A model generated the notes under the pieces. That model made no database searches and had not been told where the DNA came from. It worked only from the letters and a program-made list of their open reading frames with translations. Positions 1-6,968 of a stretch of 12,959 nucleotides of DNA are shown here, one piece after another; positions within the stretch are counted from its first letter, which is position 1, and each line of letters opens with the position of its first letter. A program made the translations under genes and the position numbers. The stretch comes from Selenomonas sp. (lineage in GTDB: Bacteria > Bacillota_C > Negativicutes > Selenomonadales > Selenomonadaceae), in contig NZ_JAILKR010000113.1 of NCBI RefSeq assembly GCF_024693525.1, forward strand, positions 1 through 12,959, written 5' to 3'.

Positions 1-1
1 T

Positions 2-289
2 GGCGACGCAACCCAGGTCATGCCACGGCTCTACAAACAGGGCGTACGAGCCGATGTCGTAGTGGTAGACCCGCCGCGCGCCGGCTGCACGCCGACGGTG
101 CTGGAGACTTTTGCCAATATGAAACCAGACCGCATCGTCTACGTCTCCTGCAACCCCGCCAGCCTAGCCCGCGACATCGCCCTCTTGGATGAACTCGGCT
201 ACAAAGCCGAAAAAGTCCAGCCTGTGGATATGTTTCCGTGCACTTCGCATGTTGAGAGCGTATGTTTACTGTCACGGAAAGATAAATAA
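2..289 (+). CDS. rlmD: 23S rRNA (uracil-5-)-methyltransferase, RlmD/RumA type, C-terminal end (partial)
   Basis: This is the last 95 or so residues of a TrmA/RumA-family SAM-dependent RNA methyltransferase; its 5' part lies outside the window. The family methylates C5 of uracil in 23S rRNA through a covalent cysteine intermediate. The fragment shows the DPPRAG motif with the catalytic-domain aspartate, then [12 protein letters not shown], which carries the nucleophilic cysteine, and near the end HVESVCLL with the conserved glutamate. All of these lie in the expected order and spacing, so the visible part looks intact and functional. Reading is open from base 2 to the TAA stop. Choosing RlmD over RlmCD or another paralogue is by resemblance only, because the N-terminal TRAM and iron-sulfur part is not visible. 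A strong hairpin follows 22 bp after the stop. Confidence 0.92.
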   Translation, partial: GDATQVMPRLYKQGVRADVVVVDPPRAGCTPTVLETFANMKPDRIVYVSCNPASLARDIALLDELGYKAEKVQPVDMFPCTSHVESVCLLSRKDK

Positions 290-310
290 GAAAGCTGAAA
301 GTTCCAATAC

Positions 311-363
311 AAAAGGGAGTTCGACAGATTGCCGGGAAATGGCAATCTGTCGAACTCCCTTTT
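311..363 (+). terminator. Long perfect hairpin, probable terminator of the rRNA methyltransferase gene
   Basis: A perfect 23-bp inverted repeat (311-333 and 341-363) encloses a 7-base loop. The outer arms are A4 and T4, so the hairpin could end transcription from either side. The stem is about twice the length of usual intrinsic terminators, so it could also be a mobile palindromic repeat that landed behind the gene. Its position 22 bp after the stop favours a terminator role. Confidence 0.75.
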
Positions 364-660
364 GGCATGTGATGAAATAGAAAAAGTATCACTTTATAGG
401 TAAGAGAATATAAAAACAAGAAACAATGGTTGCTGTCGGATGTTGCTATGTTGTGCATTTATTGTGAGATTTTATGATATGCAGATATAGCCCCTATAAG
501 CTGGATGAAGAATTCTAACCTATGGGGCTTTTTCATTGGGAAGTAGTAGATGGTAACAGAAATTATAGGTGGCTTGAATTTTAAAATGGACGTATAATGA
601 GAGAAATAAATGCATAAGCGGGGATAATGATGGAAGGATTGATACCCACAGAGTTAAAGG
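364..660. other. Gene-poor spacer between rRNA methyltransferase and first IS30 copy
   Basis: No convincing gene is present. The stretch is AT-rich and holds a second hairpin (489-529). It also has a TATAAT at 593-598, but the nearest TTGAAT (574-579) is only 13 bp upstream, too close for a standard promoter. A short reading frame begins with ATGATG at 627 (MMEGLIPTELK) and runs straight into the IS30 end at 661. It may be the stump of a gene interrupted by the insertion, but its ribosome binding site is poor and the family is not recognised. Confidence 0.5.
489..533 (+). terminator. Orphan terminator-like hairpin
   Basis: AGCCCC at 489-494 pairs with GGGGCT at 524-529, and a weaker extension ATA/TAT follows after one bulged base. 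A run of five T follows directly (529-533). No gene ends just upstream, so the transcript it would stop is unknown; it may be left from a deleted gene. Confidence 0.4.
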
Positions 661-687
661 CGACGAATTTACAATCTAAGTGCAACA
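661..687 (+). repeat. Left terminal inverted repeat of IS30 copy 1
   Basis: Imperfect partner of 1661-1687, with the core CTAAGTGCAACA at 676-687. The outer part reads CGACGAATTTACAAT where the other end reads CGACGGATTGTCAAG. Confidence 0.8.
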
Positions 688-764
688 GTACATAACTCAA
701 AATAAAATAACGCATAGACTTCTAGTATAATGGTGTTTGCGACAACTCATTTCCAGGAGGAACT

Positions 765-1677
765 ATGCGTCATTACAAACATCTTACACTATATGAGAGA
801 GAAAATATACTATTTCTTAGGGCCAAGGGCTATTCTATAACTGCTATAGCCAAAAGTATGGGGAGCAACACCAGTATCAGGCACGTCGTGCGTATTGCAA
901 GCCACATAACAGGCTGGAACATGCCCGTCTTTTGGAGCATGTGAAGCACAGGCTACTTGAATGTCAGTGGTCTCCAGAAGAAATTGCCGGACGGCTGAGA
1001 GCCGAATATGGCAGGTGCGTAAAAGCACCACAACCATCTCTCGTGCGATATACAGTGGATGGTTGAACGCCCCAAAGCCTCCACGGCAAGCGTCATAAAA
1101 AATTTGAGGCACCGTGGCAAACGCAGAAGGAAGCGCTCCGCTGAGGAGAAGCATGGAAAAATCCAGATTAGCCGCGATATTATAGAACGCCCGGCAGGAG
1201 CCGAAAACCGCTCAGAAATAGGCCACTGGGAAGCGGATACCATTGTGGGCAAGCAAGGAAAAGCCTGCCTTGTACCCCTTGTCGACCGAAAAAGTCGCTA
1301 CCTTATGTGCGGGCAAGGCTGATAAGAAAAATACTCAGGCAGTCAGCAGGGCAATGGTTGACCTGCTTCTTGGTGCCAAAGACCTGTCGGTAACGCCTGA
1401 CAGGGGCAAAGAATTTGCTCGCCATGCAGATGTGACAGAATACTTAGATGGCCTGCCTTTCTATTTTCCGCAGCCTCACCAGCCGTGGCAAGGGGGTTCC
1501 AACGAGAATACTAACGGCCTGCTTAGAGAATATTTCCCAAAGGGCAAGGGCATAACAGAAATCCCTGATGACTACATACAGAGAAAAGTTGCCCTGATGA
1601 ACTTGCGCCCAAAGAAATGTCTTAACTACAGAACACCATATGAGGTCCATTTTGAGAAAGTGTTGCACTTAGCTTGA
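765..1677 (+). pseudogene. IS30-family transposase, multiply frameshifted
   Basis: IS30 transposases have an N-terminal helix-turn-helix that binds the element ends and a C-terminal DDE catalytic core. The start is the ATG after AGGAGG at 755-760. Compared with copy 2, a net 70 bp are missing near 863, removing about 24 codons of the helix-turn-helix and shifting the frame. Single-base losses follow near 1020 and in the C run near 1071, and a one-base gain occurs near 1312. The pieces therefore lie in different frames: the HWEADTIVGK block (first D) in one, and TPDRGKEF (second D) and NENTNGLLREYFPKG (E) in another. All three catalytic residues survive as sequence, but no single protein can join them. 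Confidence 0.9.
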
Positions 1678-1687
1678 CAATCCGTCG
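1661..1687 (-). repeat. Right terminal inverted repeat of IS30 copy 1
   Basis: Reverse complement of the left end with about four mismatches in 27. The transposase stop codon (1675-1677) lies inside it. Confidence 0.8.
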
Positions 1688-1720
1688 GTTATTCATTTTT
1701 AGAAAACTAATTATTTAAGA

Positions 1721-1739
1721 GGGAAGGTATAGTGTTATA
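1721..1739 (+). promoter_or_regulatory. Shine-Dalgarno followed by ATA: candidate original start of the RT gene
   Basis: GGGAAGG at 1721-1727 is the only good ribosome binding site upstream of the RT. Nine bases further on, in the RT frame, is ATA (1737-1739), opening the reading IATIDINNIRTTKNIEL into the RT. The frame is open from 1719, just after a TAA at 1716-1718. No ATG occurs in any frame on the plus strand between the IS end and 1785. This suggests an ATG-to-ATA change or use of a rare ATA start. Confidence 0.45.
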
Positions 1740-1784
1740 GCTACTATAGACATTAATAACATAAGGACAACCAAAAATATAGAA

Positions 1785-3815
1785 TTGGCATATGCAAGAT
1801 TATTAACAAATCCAGAAGCAACTTATAAAAATTATTTTCGTAATATATATGCTACTTACGGGATGGCAAAGGATAATAATATTCATAATTTATCAAAAAA
1901 GATAAAAAGTGGGTATGTTCCTGAGCAATCTTTTAAAGTGTATGTTCCTAAACCAAATGGATTAAATCGAATGTACACGCTTATGGGTGTCGAGGATCAA
2001 ATAGTTTATCAAGCGTATGCCAATAAGTTGGCTGACCAGATGCAAGTGGATAGTATAAAGCGGAGGTATAAAAAAACAGTTTTTGGAAATTTGTATGCTG
2101 GAAAGAAATCCGATTTTTTCTTTCAACGTTGGGAGGATTCATACAAGGCCTTTACAAAAGCAATAATCAAAGCATATAAAAATGGAAATGAATATATAGC
2201 ATCTTTTGATTTGACTGCTTGCTATGACAGTATCAATCATAATTTGCTTGAGGATATATTAAGGAAATTCCATTTTGCAGAAGCGTGTATAAAACAGTTA
2301 ATTACGCTTCTTGAAAAATGGTGCTCACCATCTTCGGATCACTTAATTGGAGTTGGAATTCCGCAAGGACCACAAGCGTCAGGGATAATTGCTGAGTCGG
2401 TTCTGAGTGAATATGATTCTTTTGTGGAGAGCCTTCAAAAGAGTTATGATTTTAAGTATTTTAGGTACGTCGATGATATTAAGATTCTTGCAAAAGACGA
2501 GGAAACAGTTAAATGGATATTGTTTTTATTGGATAAGAAGAGTAAAGAATTAGGACTTTTTCCACAAGCGTCAAAAGTATCGGTACATAAGATAATTAAC
2601 ATTGACGATGAAGTAAAAAGAATCAGTAAACCACTTTTTGAAGATGAAATTGAGGAAGAGTTAAAACCAGATGTGGCATCTAAGAGTATAAGGGAGATGT
2701 TACGAGCTAATTCAACAGATATAACGACGGTTAAAAGATATTTGCAATACGTAGCACCGAATTCTAATAATAATAAGCTGGTTTTTAAGATTCTTGAGCA
2801 ACATCCGGAAACGATAACTTCCTTTGTTTATTATGTTCGACGTTATCCTAGAAAGTTACCTAGTACAATCGTTGAATTTATAAAAAAATGCATACTTGAT
2901 AAAACGAAGCAATATCAAGCGGGAATCTTGTTACAGGTAGCAACTTTTAATATGACTTCAAATGCAGTCAAAGAACTTGGTAACATAGCTGATAGTTTAC
3001 TTAGAAAAGACAGTAAGAAACAGTTTATATTTGATTTGCTGTTTAAGGAACAACTTTACTTACTTTTAATTCTTAGCGGGAAATTTACGGTTATTACTTA
3101 TGTGAAGAAGATTAAACGTGAAGAGAATTGGTGGATAAGACAGCAACTGTTATCTGACTTAATTGTTTGTGATGCTCCAGAGGAGATAACTAAGAAATTA
3201 GTAAGTATAAGTTTGATTAGTGAACATACAGATGAAACGCTTGGTGCTGCGATGCAAGTTGTTGTAGAACCTACAAAATATATTATTCCTCCAAGAAACA
3301 ACATTTCATCTCCGGCGCAAGAAGCATTAAAACAAGCGGGAATAATAAAACGTGGAAAATATTCTAATAGCCAGATAAATAAGTATTTAGAAATGATAAC
3401 TGGTGAAAAGTGGAGCTTTAGATGGAAAAAATATCTGGGAAATGAGCATGATAATGTTGAACGCTTTATTTTTGCAGCAACGTCCTATTGGAGAACGGAT
3501 TTAACAGCGTTTGTTAATCTTTGGGATACTATCGATGATAGGATGTTGTCAGTTATTACTGCTACTCATACCGAATTAGGTGGCTATACGCTTGGAAAAA
3601 TTGGAGGCATAAAGGATAGTACAAAGATGCATGAGCATGTTCCGTTGTATCATAAAATGGCAATGGATATCCATGATATGAGATTACATTCATTTTTATC
3701 GCATTCAAAAGTGCAAGCAACAGGTGAGTATACTGGTCCAATACCATATAAATATAAAGGTACGATTCAGAGACTCATAATTGATGGCATGCGAGAATTG
3801 GAGGGGTTCTGGTAA
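1785..3815 (+). CDS. Reverse transcriptase of UG/Abi (defence-associated) type with long C-terminal extension
   Basis: An RNA-directed DNA polymerase core fills residues 1-280 (numbered from TTG 1785): YVPKPNGLNRMYTLM, then VEDQIVYQA, motif A as ASFDLTACYDSINH (D142), motif B as GIPQGPQASG (193-200), catalytic YVDD (228-231), and GLFPQASK. Motif B lacks the SPxxSN pattern of group II introns and most retrons, and no retron VTG block is seen where expected; the style matches UG/Abi RTs, several of which are anti-phage DRT systems. Residues 280-676 form a charged, probably helical extension without a motif I recognise; AbiK, AbiA and Abi-P2 carry helical repeats in this place. TTG 1785 has no good ribosome site, and ATA 1737 would add 16 residues. 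The gene is much more AT-rich than the flanking chromosome genes, which suggests transfer. It probably shares a transcript with the gene 36 bp downstream. The RT assignment is firm; the subgroup is not. Confidence 0.93.
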   Translation: MAYARLLTNPEATYKNYFRNIYATYGMAKDNNIHNLSKKIKSGYVPEQSFKVYVPKPNGLNRMYTLMGVEDQIVYQAYANKLADQMQVDSIKRRYKKTVFGNLYAGKKSDFFFQRWEDSYKAFTKAIIKAYKNGNEYIASFDLTACYDSINHNLLEDILRKFHFAEACIKQLITLLEKWCSPSSDHLIGVGIPQGPQASGIIAESVLSEYDSFVESLQKSYDFKYFRYVDDIKILAKDEETVKWILFLLDKKSKELGLFPQASKVSVHKIINIDDEVKRISKPLFEDEIEEELKPDVASKSIREMLRANSTDITTVKRYLQYVAPNSNNNKLVFKILEQHPETITSFVYYVRRYPRKLPSTIVEFIKKCILDKTKQYQAGILLQVATFNMTSNAVKELGNIADSLLRKDSKKQFIFDLLFKEQLYLLLILSGKFTVITYVKKIKREENWWIRQQLLSDLIVCDAPEEITKKLVSISLISEHTDETLGAAMQVVVEPTKYIIPPRNNISSPAQEALKQAGIIKRGKYSNSQINKYLEMITGEKWSFRWKKYLGNEHDNVERFIFAATSYWRTDLTAFVNLWDTIDDRMLSVITATHTELGGYTLGKIGGIKDSTKMHEHVPLYHKMAMDIHDMRLHSFLSHSKVQATGEYTGPIPYKYKGTIQRLIIDGMRELEGFW

Positions 3816-3851
3816 TATAACATAACCAAAGAATGTTAATGGAGACACGCT

Positions 3852-4205
3852 ATGATTGGCAACTATAAAATAGTTACTTTATGTGGTAGCACACGTTTTA
3901 AAAATGAATTTATGGAAGTACAGAAAAGGCTTACATTGGATGGCAACATTGTAATAAGTGTTGGCTTCTTTGGGCATTCTGGCGATTCTGAGGTCTGGGA
4001 GAATATGGATGAAGGAACGCTAACTAAGACCCAAGAAATGCTTGATGATATGCACAAGCGGAAGATTGATATGGCAGATGAAATATTTGTAATCAATGTC
4101 GGTGGTTATATAGGTGACAGTACACGTTCCGAGATTAATTATGCGACGGATTGTCAAGCTAAGTGCAACACTTTCTCAAAATGGACCTCATATGGGGGTC
4201 AGTAG
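3852..4205 (+). CDS. Nucleoside 2-deoxyribosyltransferase-like protein, 3' end replaced by IS30 sequence
   Basis: The protein has the Rossmann-like fold signature of the nucleoside 2-deoxyribosyltransferase/DUF4406 group: an N-terminal strand and loop VTLCGSTRF (8-16), a middle helix with MHKRKIDMADEIFVINVGG, and GYIGDSTRSEINYA (85-98), whose glutamate (E94) is in the place of the family's nucleophile. Members cleave or transfer N-glycosidic bonds of nucleosides or nucleotides. Native sequence ends near Y97; the last 20 residues (from A98 on, ending SYGGQ) are read from IS30 copy 2, which begins at 4144. The family normally has about 10-20 more native residues, so the lost part is a final helix or strand and activity may be impaired. 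It lies 36 bp behind the RT with its own GGAGA site and no intervening terminator, so the two are probably one operon. Its substrate is unknown. Confidence 0.82.
   Translation: MIGNYKIVTLCGSTRFKNEFMEVQKRLTLDGNIVISVGFFGHSGDSEVWENMDEGTLTKTQEMLDDMHKRKIDMADEIFVINVGGYIGDSTRSEINYATDCQAKCNTFSKWTSYGGQ
4144..4170 (+). repeat. Terminal inverted repeat of IS30 copy 2 (transposase 3' side)
   Basis: Matches the reverse complement of the 1661-1687 end of copy 1, including the intact core CTAAGTGCAACA. It is fused in frame to the truncated deoxyribosyltransferase-like gene. Confidence 0.8.
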
Positions 4206-5139
4206 TTAAGACATTTCCTTGGGCGCAAGTTCATCAGGACAACTTTTCTCTGTATGTAGTCATCAGAGATTTCTGTTATGTCCTTGCCCTTGGGGAAATA
4301 TTCTCTAAGCAGGCCCTTAGTATTCTCGTTGGAGCCCCTTTGCCACGGCTGGTGAGGTTGCGAAAAATAGAACGGCAGGCCACCTAAGTATTCTGTCACA
4401 TTTGCATGGCGGGCAAATTCTTTGACCCTGTCAGGCGTTACCGACAGGGCTTTGGCACCAAGAAGCAGATCAACCATTGCCCTGCTGACTGCCTGAGCAT
4501 TTTTCTTATCAGCCTTGCCGCACATAAGGTAGCGACTTTTTCGGTCGACAAGGGTTACAAGGCAGGCTTTTCCTTGCTTACCCACAATGGTATCCGCTTC
4601 CCAGTGGCCTATTTCTGAGCGGTTTTCGGCTCCTGCTGGGCGTTCTGTAATATCGTGGCTGATCTGGATTTTACCACGCTTCTCCTCAATGGAACGCTTC
4701 TTCCTGCGCTTGCCACGGTGCTTCAACTTTTTTTTATGACGCTTGCCGTGGAGGCTTTGGGGGCGTTCAACCATCCACTGTATATCGCACGATAGATGGT
4801 TGTGGTGCTTATTACGTACCTGCCATATTCGGCTCTCAGCCGTCCGGCAATTTCTTCTGGAGCCCACTGACATTCAAGCAGCCTATGCTTCACATGTTCC
4901 AAAAGCCGAGCGTGTTCCAGTCTGTTATGTGGCTTGCAATATGCACGGCGTGCCTGATACTGGTGTTGTGCCACTACTGGCATATACTGATTGGCAACAG
5001 AGTTTCGACGAAGCTCACGGGATATAGTTCCCTTATTGCGCCCCATACTTTTGGCTATAGCAGATATGGAATAGCCCTTGGCTTTAAGAAATAGTAGATT
5101 TTCTCTCTCATATAGTGTAAGGTGTTTGTAATGACGCAT
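4199..5139 (-). pseudogene. IS30-family transposase in two frames joined at an A8 run
   Basis: The upstream frame (5139 down to 4723) starts with MRHYKHLTLYERENLLF after an AGGA-type site. It contains the helix-turn-helix (AIAKSMGRNKGTISRELRRN) and runs to VIKKS, where it stops. The downstream frame continues as KKKLKHRGKRRKKRS and carries the DDE core: HWEADTIVGK, TPDRVKEFARH and NENTKGLLREYFPKG, to the stop at 4199. The switch is at eight consecutive A (T8 on the plus strand, about 4728-4735); copy 1 has six A there and no break. A -1 slip in A-AAA-AAA would restore the full protein of about 310 residues. IS30 elements normally use one uninterrupted frame, so this is more likely a one-base insertion than a programmed shift. 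TPDRV and NENTK also differ from the G and N in copy 1. Confidence 0.85.
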
Positions 5140-5216
5140 AGTTCCTCTTGGAAATAGGTTGTCGCAAACACCATTATACCAGAGGCCTATGCGTTATTTT
5201 ATTTTGAGTTATGTAC

Positions 5217-5243
5217 TGTTTCTCTTAGATTGTAAATCCATCG
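5217..5243 (-). repeat. Terminal inverted repeat of IS30 copy 2 (transposase 5' side), damaged core
   Basis: Partner of 4144-4170. The inner core carries a three-base change (TCT for GCA) compared with the equivalent end of copy 1, which may weaken transposase binding. Confidence 0.75.
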
Positions 5244-5277
5244 GTATAATGGGCAGAGAAATCTAGGAGGCTTTTTC

Positions 5278-5782
5278 ATGACAGATATCCGCGAATAGGA
5301 AATGCAAAACCGCATAGATTCACTGACCTTGGAGAAGGAAAACCTTCGCTATGAAATCGACTGTCTCAAGGAACAGATTGCTCATTTGAAGAAAATGGCC
5401 TTTGGCTCACGTACAGAGAAAACGAAAAGGGGTCTAGGCGAAGTCGAGGAGATCAATATTTTCGACGAAGCTGAGGTCGAGGCAAAAGGCAGTGCGTCAG
5501 AGCCGGTCATTGAAGTTCCTGCTCACAAGCGTCACAAGAAACAGAAGGGCCATCTTGAGCAGATTCTGAAAGATGTGCCGCATGAGGAACGCGTAATCAC
5601 GCTGCCAGAAAATGAGCGTATCTGCAAACGCTGCGGAACACCACTCACATCCATGGGTCGGGAGAAAATCCGTATAGAAGTGCAGTTCTTTCCGGCAACG
5701 GTAAAAAATCATCGACTTTTACCGTGAATCCTTCCAATGCCTAGAATGCCGGAAAAAGAACATTTCTCCATCGAAAAGCCGC
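5278..5782 (+). pseudogene. IS66-family transposase (TnpC) N-terminal fragment
   Basis: A good AGGAGG site (5265-5270) precedes the ATG at 5278, but codon 7 is a TAG (5296). Beyond it the frame encodes the IS66 N-terminal part: a leucine-zipper-like coiled coil (SLTLEKENLRYEIDCLKEQI), the MAFGSRTEK block, and a zinc-binding region with CKRCGTPL and later CLECRK. Two A-run length changes interrupt the last stretch: one extra A at 5703-5708 and one missing A at 5753-5757. Together they restore the frame (EHFSIEKP) but leave a stop at 5725-5727. Homology ends near EKP at about 5782; the DDE catalytic domain and the other IS66 genes (tnpA, tnpB) are absent. The fragment directly abuts IS30 copy 2. 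Confidence 0.87.
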
Positions 5783-5794
5783 CAGTGCTGCTGT

Positions 5795-5823
5795 TTGTAA
5801 TTTCCAGGTTTCTGGGGTAAAAT
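5795..5823 (+). promoter_or_regulatory. Possible promoter for the Rpn-like gene
   Basis: TTGTAA (5795-5800) and TAAAAT (5818-5823) are separated by 17 bp, and the ATG at 5850 follows 26 bp later behind a GGGGGAGAAAGG ribosome site. The match is moderate and untested. Confidence 0.45.
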
Positions 5824-5849
5824 AAAACTGGGGGAGAAAGGAACAAGTT

Positions 5850-6592
5850 ATGCCTGATAATGTAGAAGACAGGCTGTATGGCCATGGCAACACCGCCTAT
5901 GATGCCGCAGCCAAGAAATTCCTGAGCAAACGGAAGATCCTTGCCTGGATACTGAAACGTGTTGTTCCAGAATTTAAGGAAGCAACCCTTGAGGCCATCG
6001 CGGAGAAATATATCGAAGGCGAACCGATGGTAGGACAAATTCCTGTATCACCGGAATACACCAATGCCGTCCGCAAGGCACTGGACGAGCAGCCCGAAAG
6101 CATCCGCGGGGAACGTACCGAGGAAAACAGCATAACGGAAGGCAAGATTACCTTCGATGTCCTGTTCAAGGCAGTAACGCCGGATACAGGCGAGCAGGTG
6201 GCACTGTACATAAACATCGAAGCCCAGAAGAACATCAATCCGGGCTATTCCCTCCTGAAACGTGCCGTATATTATGGAAGTCGATTGATTTCTTCCCAGA
6301 AGACCATCGACTTCGAGAAGACGGACTATGACAAAATCAAGACTGTGTATACCATCTAAAGAAGAAACTTCAGTCAGCATATGATATCCAGCTGACCGGG
6401 GATATGGAAGAGGAGTTGAGAACGATGTGCAATCTGAGCGAAGGCATCTATGATCGTGCTGAATTAAAGACACTGATAGCGGCTGTGGGATCGGCCATGA
6501 AGAATGGCAAATGGTCCTTGCAGAAAGCAATGGAATTTCTTGACATTTCTCCGGAGAAACAGAAAATCATTAAAGAAGCGCTAGCTAAATAA
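5850..6592 (+). pseudogene. Rpn-like PD-(D/E)XK nuclease/transposase family protein with internal deletion
   Basis: The N-terminal 169 codons (to the TAA at 6357-6359) resemble the Rpn / PD-(D/E)XK nuclease family, often found in many copies in anaerobic Firmicutes. They include KFLSKRKILAWILK, the catalytic aspartate in ITFDVLFKA, and the E-x-Q element in INIEAQKN. The C-terminal part (about 6360-6592) lies in another frame: KKLQSAYDIQLTGDMEEEL, MCNLSEGI, and a final helix ending EALAK. In full-length relatives about 80-90 residues separate these two parts; they are missing here, so the break at about 6355-6362 is an internal deletion rather than a simple frameshift. Relatives act as recombination-promoting nucleases; this one may still bind but is unlikely to fold normally. 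It has its own ribosome site. Confidence 0.8.
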
Positions 6593-6621
6593 GCTGGCTA
6601 TGTTTTAAGGGAGGGCTATCG

Positions 6622-6834
6622 ATGAATGATATAGGAAAGATACTGATCGGCCTGGGGGCCCTCCTTATAGTTGTTGGCTGTATCCTGCACTTTGGTGGCA
6701 GGTTCCTGCCGCTCGGGAAACTGCCTGGCGATATCAGCATCACGGGGGAGAATGGATCCTTTTATTTCCCTGTGGTGACATGCATCCTCATCAGTGTGGT
6801 GCTGAGTGTCATAGCGAACATATTCAATCGGTAA
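6622..6834 (+). CDS. DUF2905-family small membrane protein
   Basis: This 70-residue protein has two predicted membrane helices (roughly residues 4-24 and 48-68). The linker carries LGKLPGDISITGENGSFYFP, which matches the DUF2905 family: the LPGDI and FYFP blocks are its hallmarks. The length is normal for the family. The function of DUF2905 is not known; it is a widespread protein of the bacterial inner membrane. A GGGAGG site stands just before the ATG. The gene looks intact, in contrast to the broken genes on both sides. It follows the Rpn-like remnant by 29 bp with no terminator between them, so it may be read from the same promoter. Confidence 0.88.
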   Translation: MNDIGKILIGLGALLIVVGCILHFGGRFLPLGKLPGDISITGENGSFYFPVVTCILISVVLSVIANIFNR

Positions 6835-6840
6835 ATACTG

Positions 6841-6968
6841 TTTTTCCCAAATGTTGCTATGGCATCGAGTTGGGCCAAAGTGAAGTGGAAGATCGTTATA
6901 TTTTGTCCTATGATGCTGCTGTGAGTTATTGGAAGAATTTTGATGCACGGGTGTATCAGATCGCATAA
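6841..6968 (+). pseudogene. Unassigned C-terminal gene remnant
   Basis: A short frame on the plus strand reads CYGIELGQSEVEDRYILSY, then DAAVSYWKNFDARVYQIA, and a TAA at 6966-6968. The composition looks like real protein, but no start or ribosome site belongs to it and its upstream part overlaps the DUF2905 gene in another frame. It may be the tail of a deleted gene. I do not recognise the family. Confidence 0.3.

Larger units (their letters stand above)
661..1687 (+). mobile_element. IS30-family insertion sequence, copy 1 (decayed)
   Basis: This element of about 1.03 kb is bounded by 27-bp imperfect inverted repeats (661-687 and 1661-1687) that share the 12-base core CTAAGTGCAACA and differ at about four positions. 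The boundaries come from comparing the two copies in the window: both ends stay alike out to the CGACGG/CGATGG outer bases and then diverge. No clear short target duplication is visible (AGG on the left, GTT on the right), so the flanks may have been rearranged. The single transposase gene is destroyed by a deletion and several frameshifts, so this copy cannot move on its own, though its ends might still be used by a transposase made elsewhere. Confidence 0.88.
4144..5243 (-). mobile_element. IS30-family insertion sequence, copy 2 (inverted relative to copy 1)
   Basis: This element of about 1.1 kb is on the minus strand, with ends 4144-4170 and 5217-5243. The 4144 end keeps the CTAAGTGCAACA core perfectly; the 5217 end has a damaged core (TGTTTCTCTTAG instead of TGTTGCACTTAG). 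It is full length compared with copy 1 (661-1687), and the two form an inverted pair around the RT unit. It has inserted into the deoxyribosyltransferase-like gene. The rest of that gene is not found beyond 5243, where an IS66 leader begins at once, so a deletion or a second rearrangement followed the insertion. No clear target duplication is visible. Confidence 0.88.

Noticed and set aside
574..598. TTGAAT/TATAAT as a promoter before the IS30 copy 1
   Set aside because: The spacer is only 13 bp, too short for a normal sigma-70 promoter.
810..1252. Long minus-strand frames across IS30 copy 1, and plus-strand frames across copy 2
   Set aside because: They are antisense shadows of the transposase and show none of its motifs or ribosome sites.
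1728..1750. Small palindrome TATAGT...ACTATA upstream of the RT as an operator or structured RNA
   Set aside because: Only six base pairs in very AT-rich DNA; too weak to report as a feature.
1785..2700. RT as a retron or a group II intron RT
   Set aside because: Motif B is PQGPQASG rather than the SPxxSN type, no retron VTG block or adjacent msr/msd-like structured RNA is visible in the roughly 100 bp between the IS and the gene, and no maturase or HNH domain follows.
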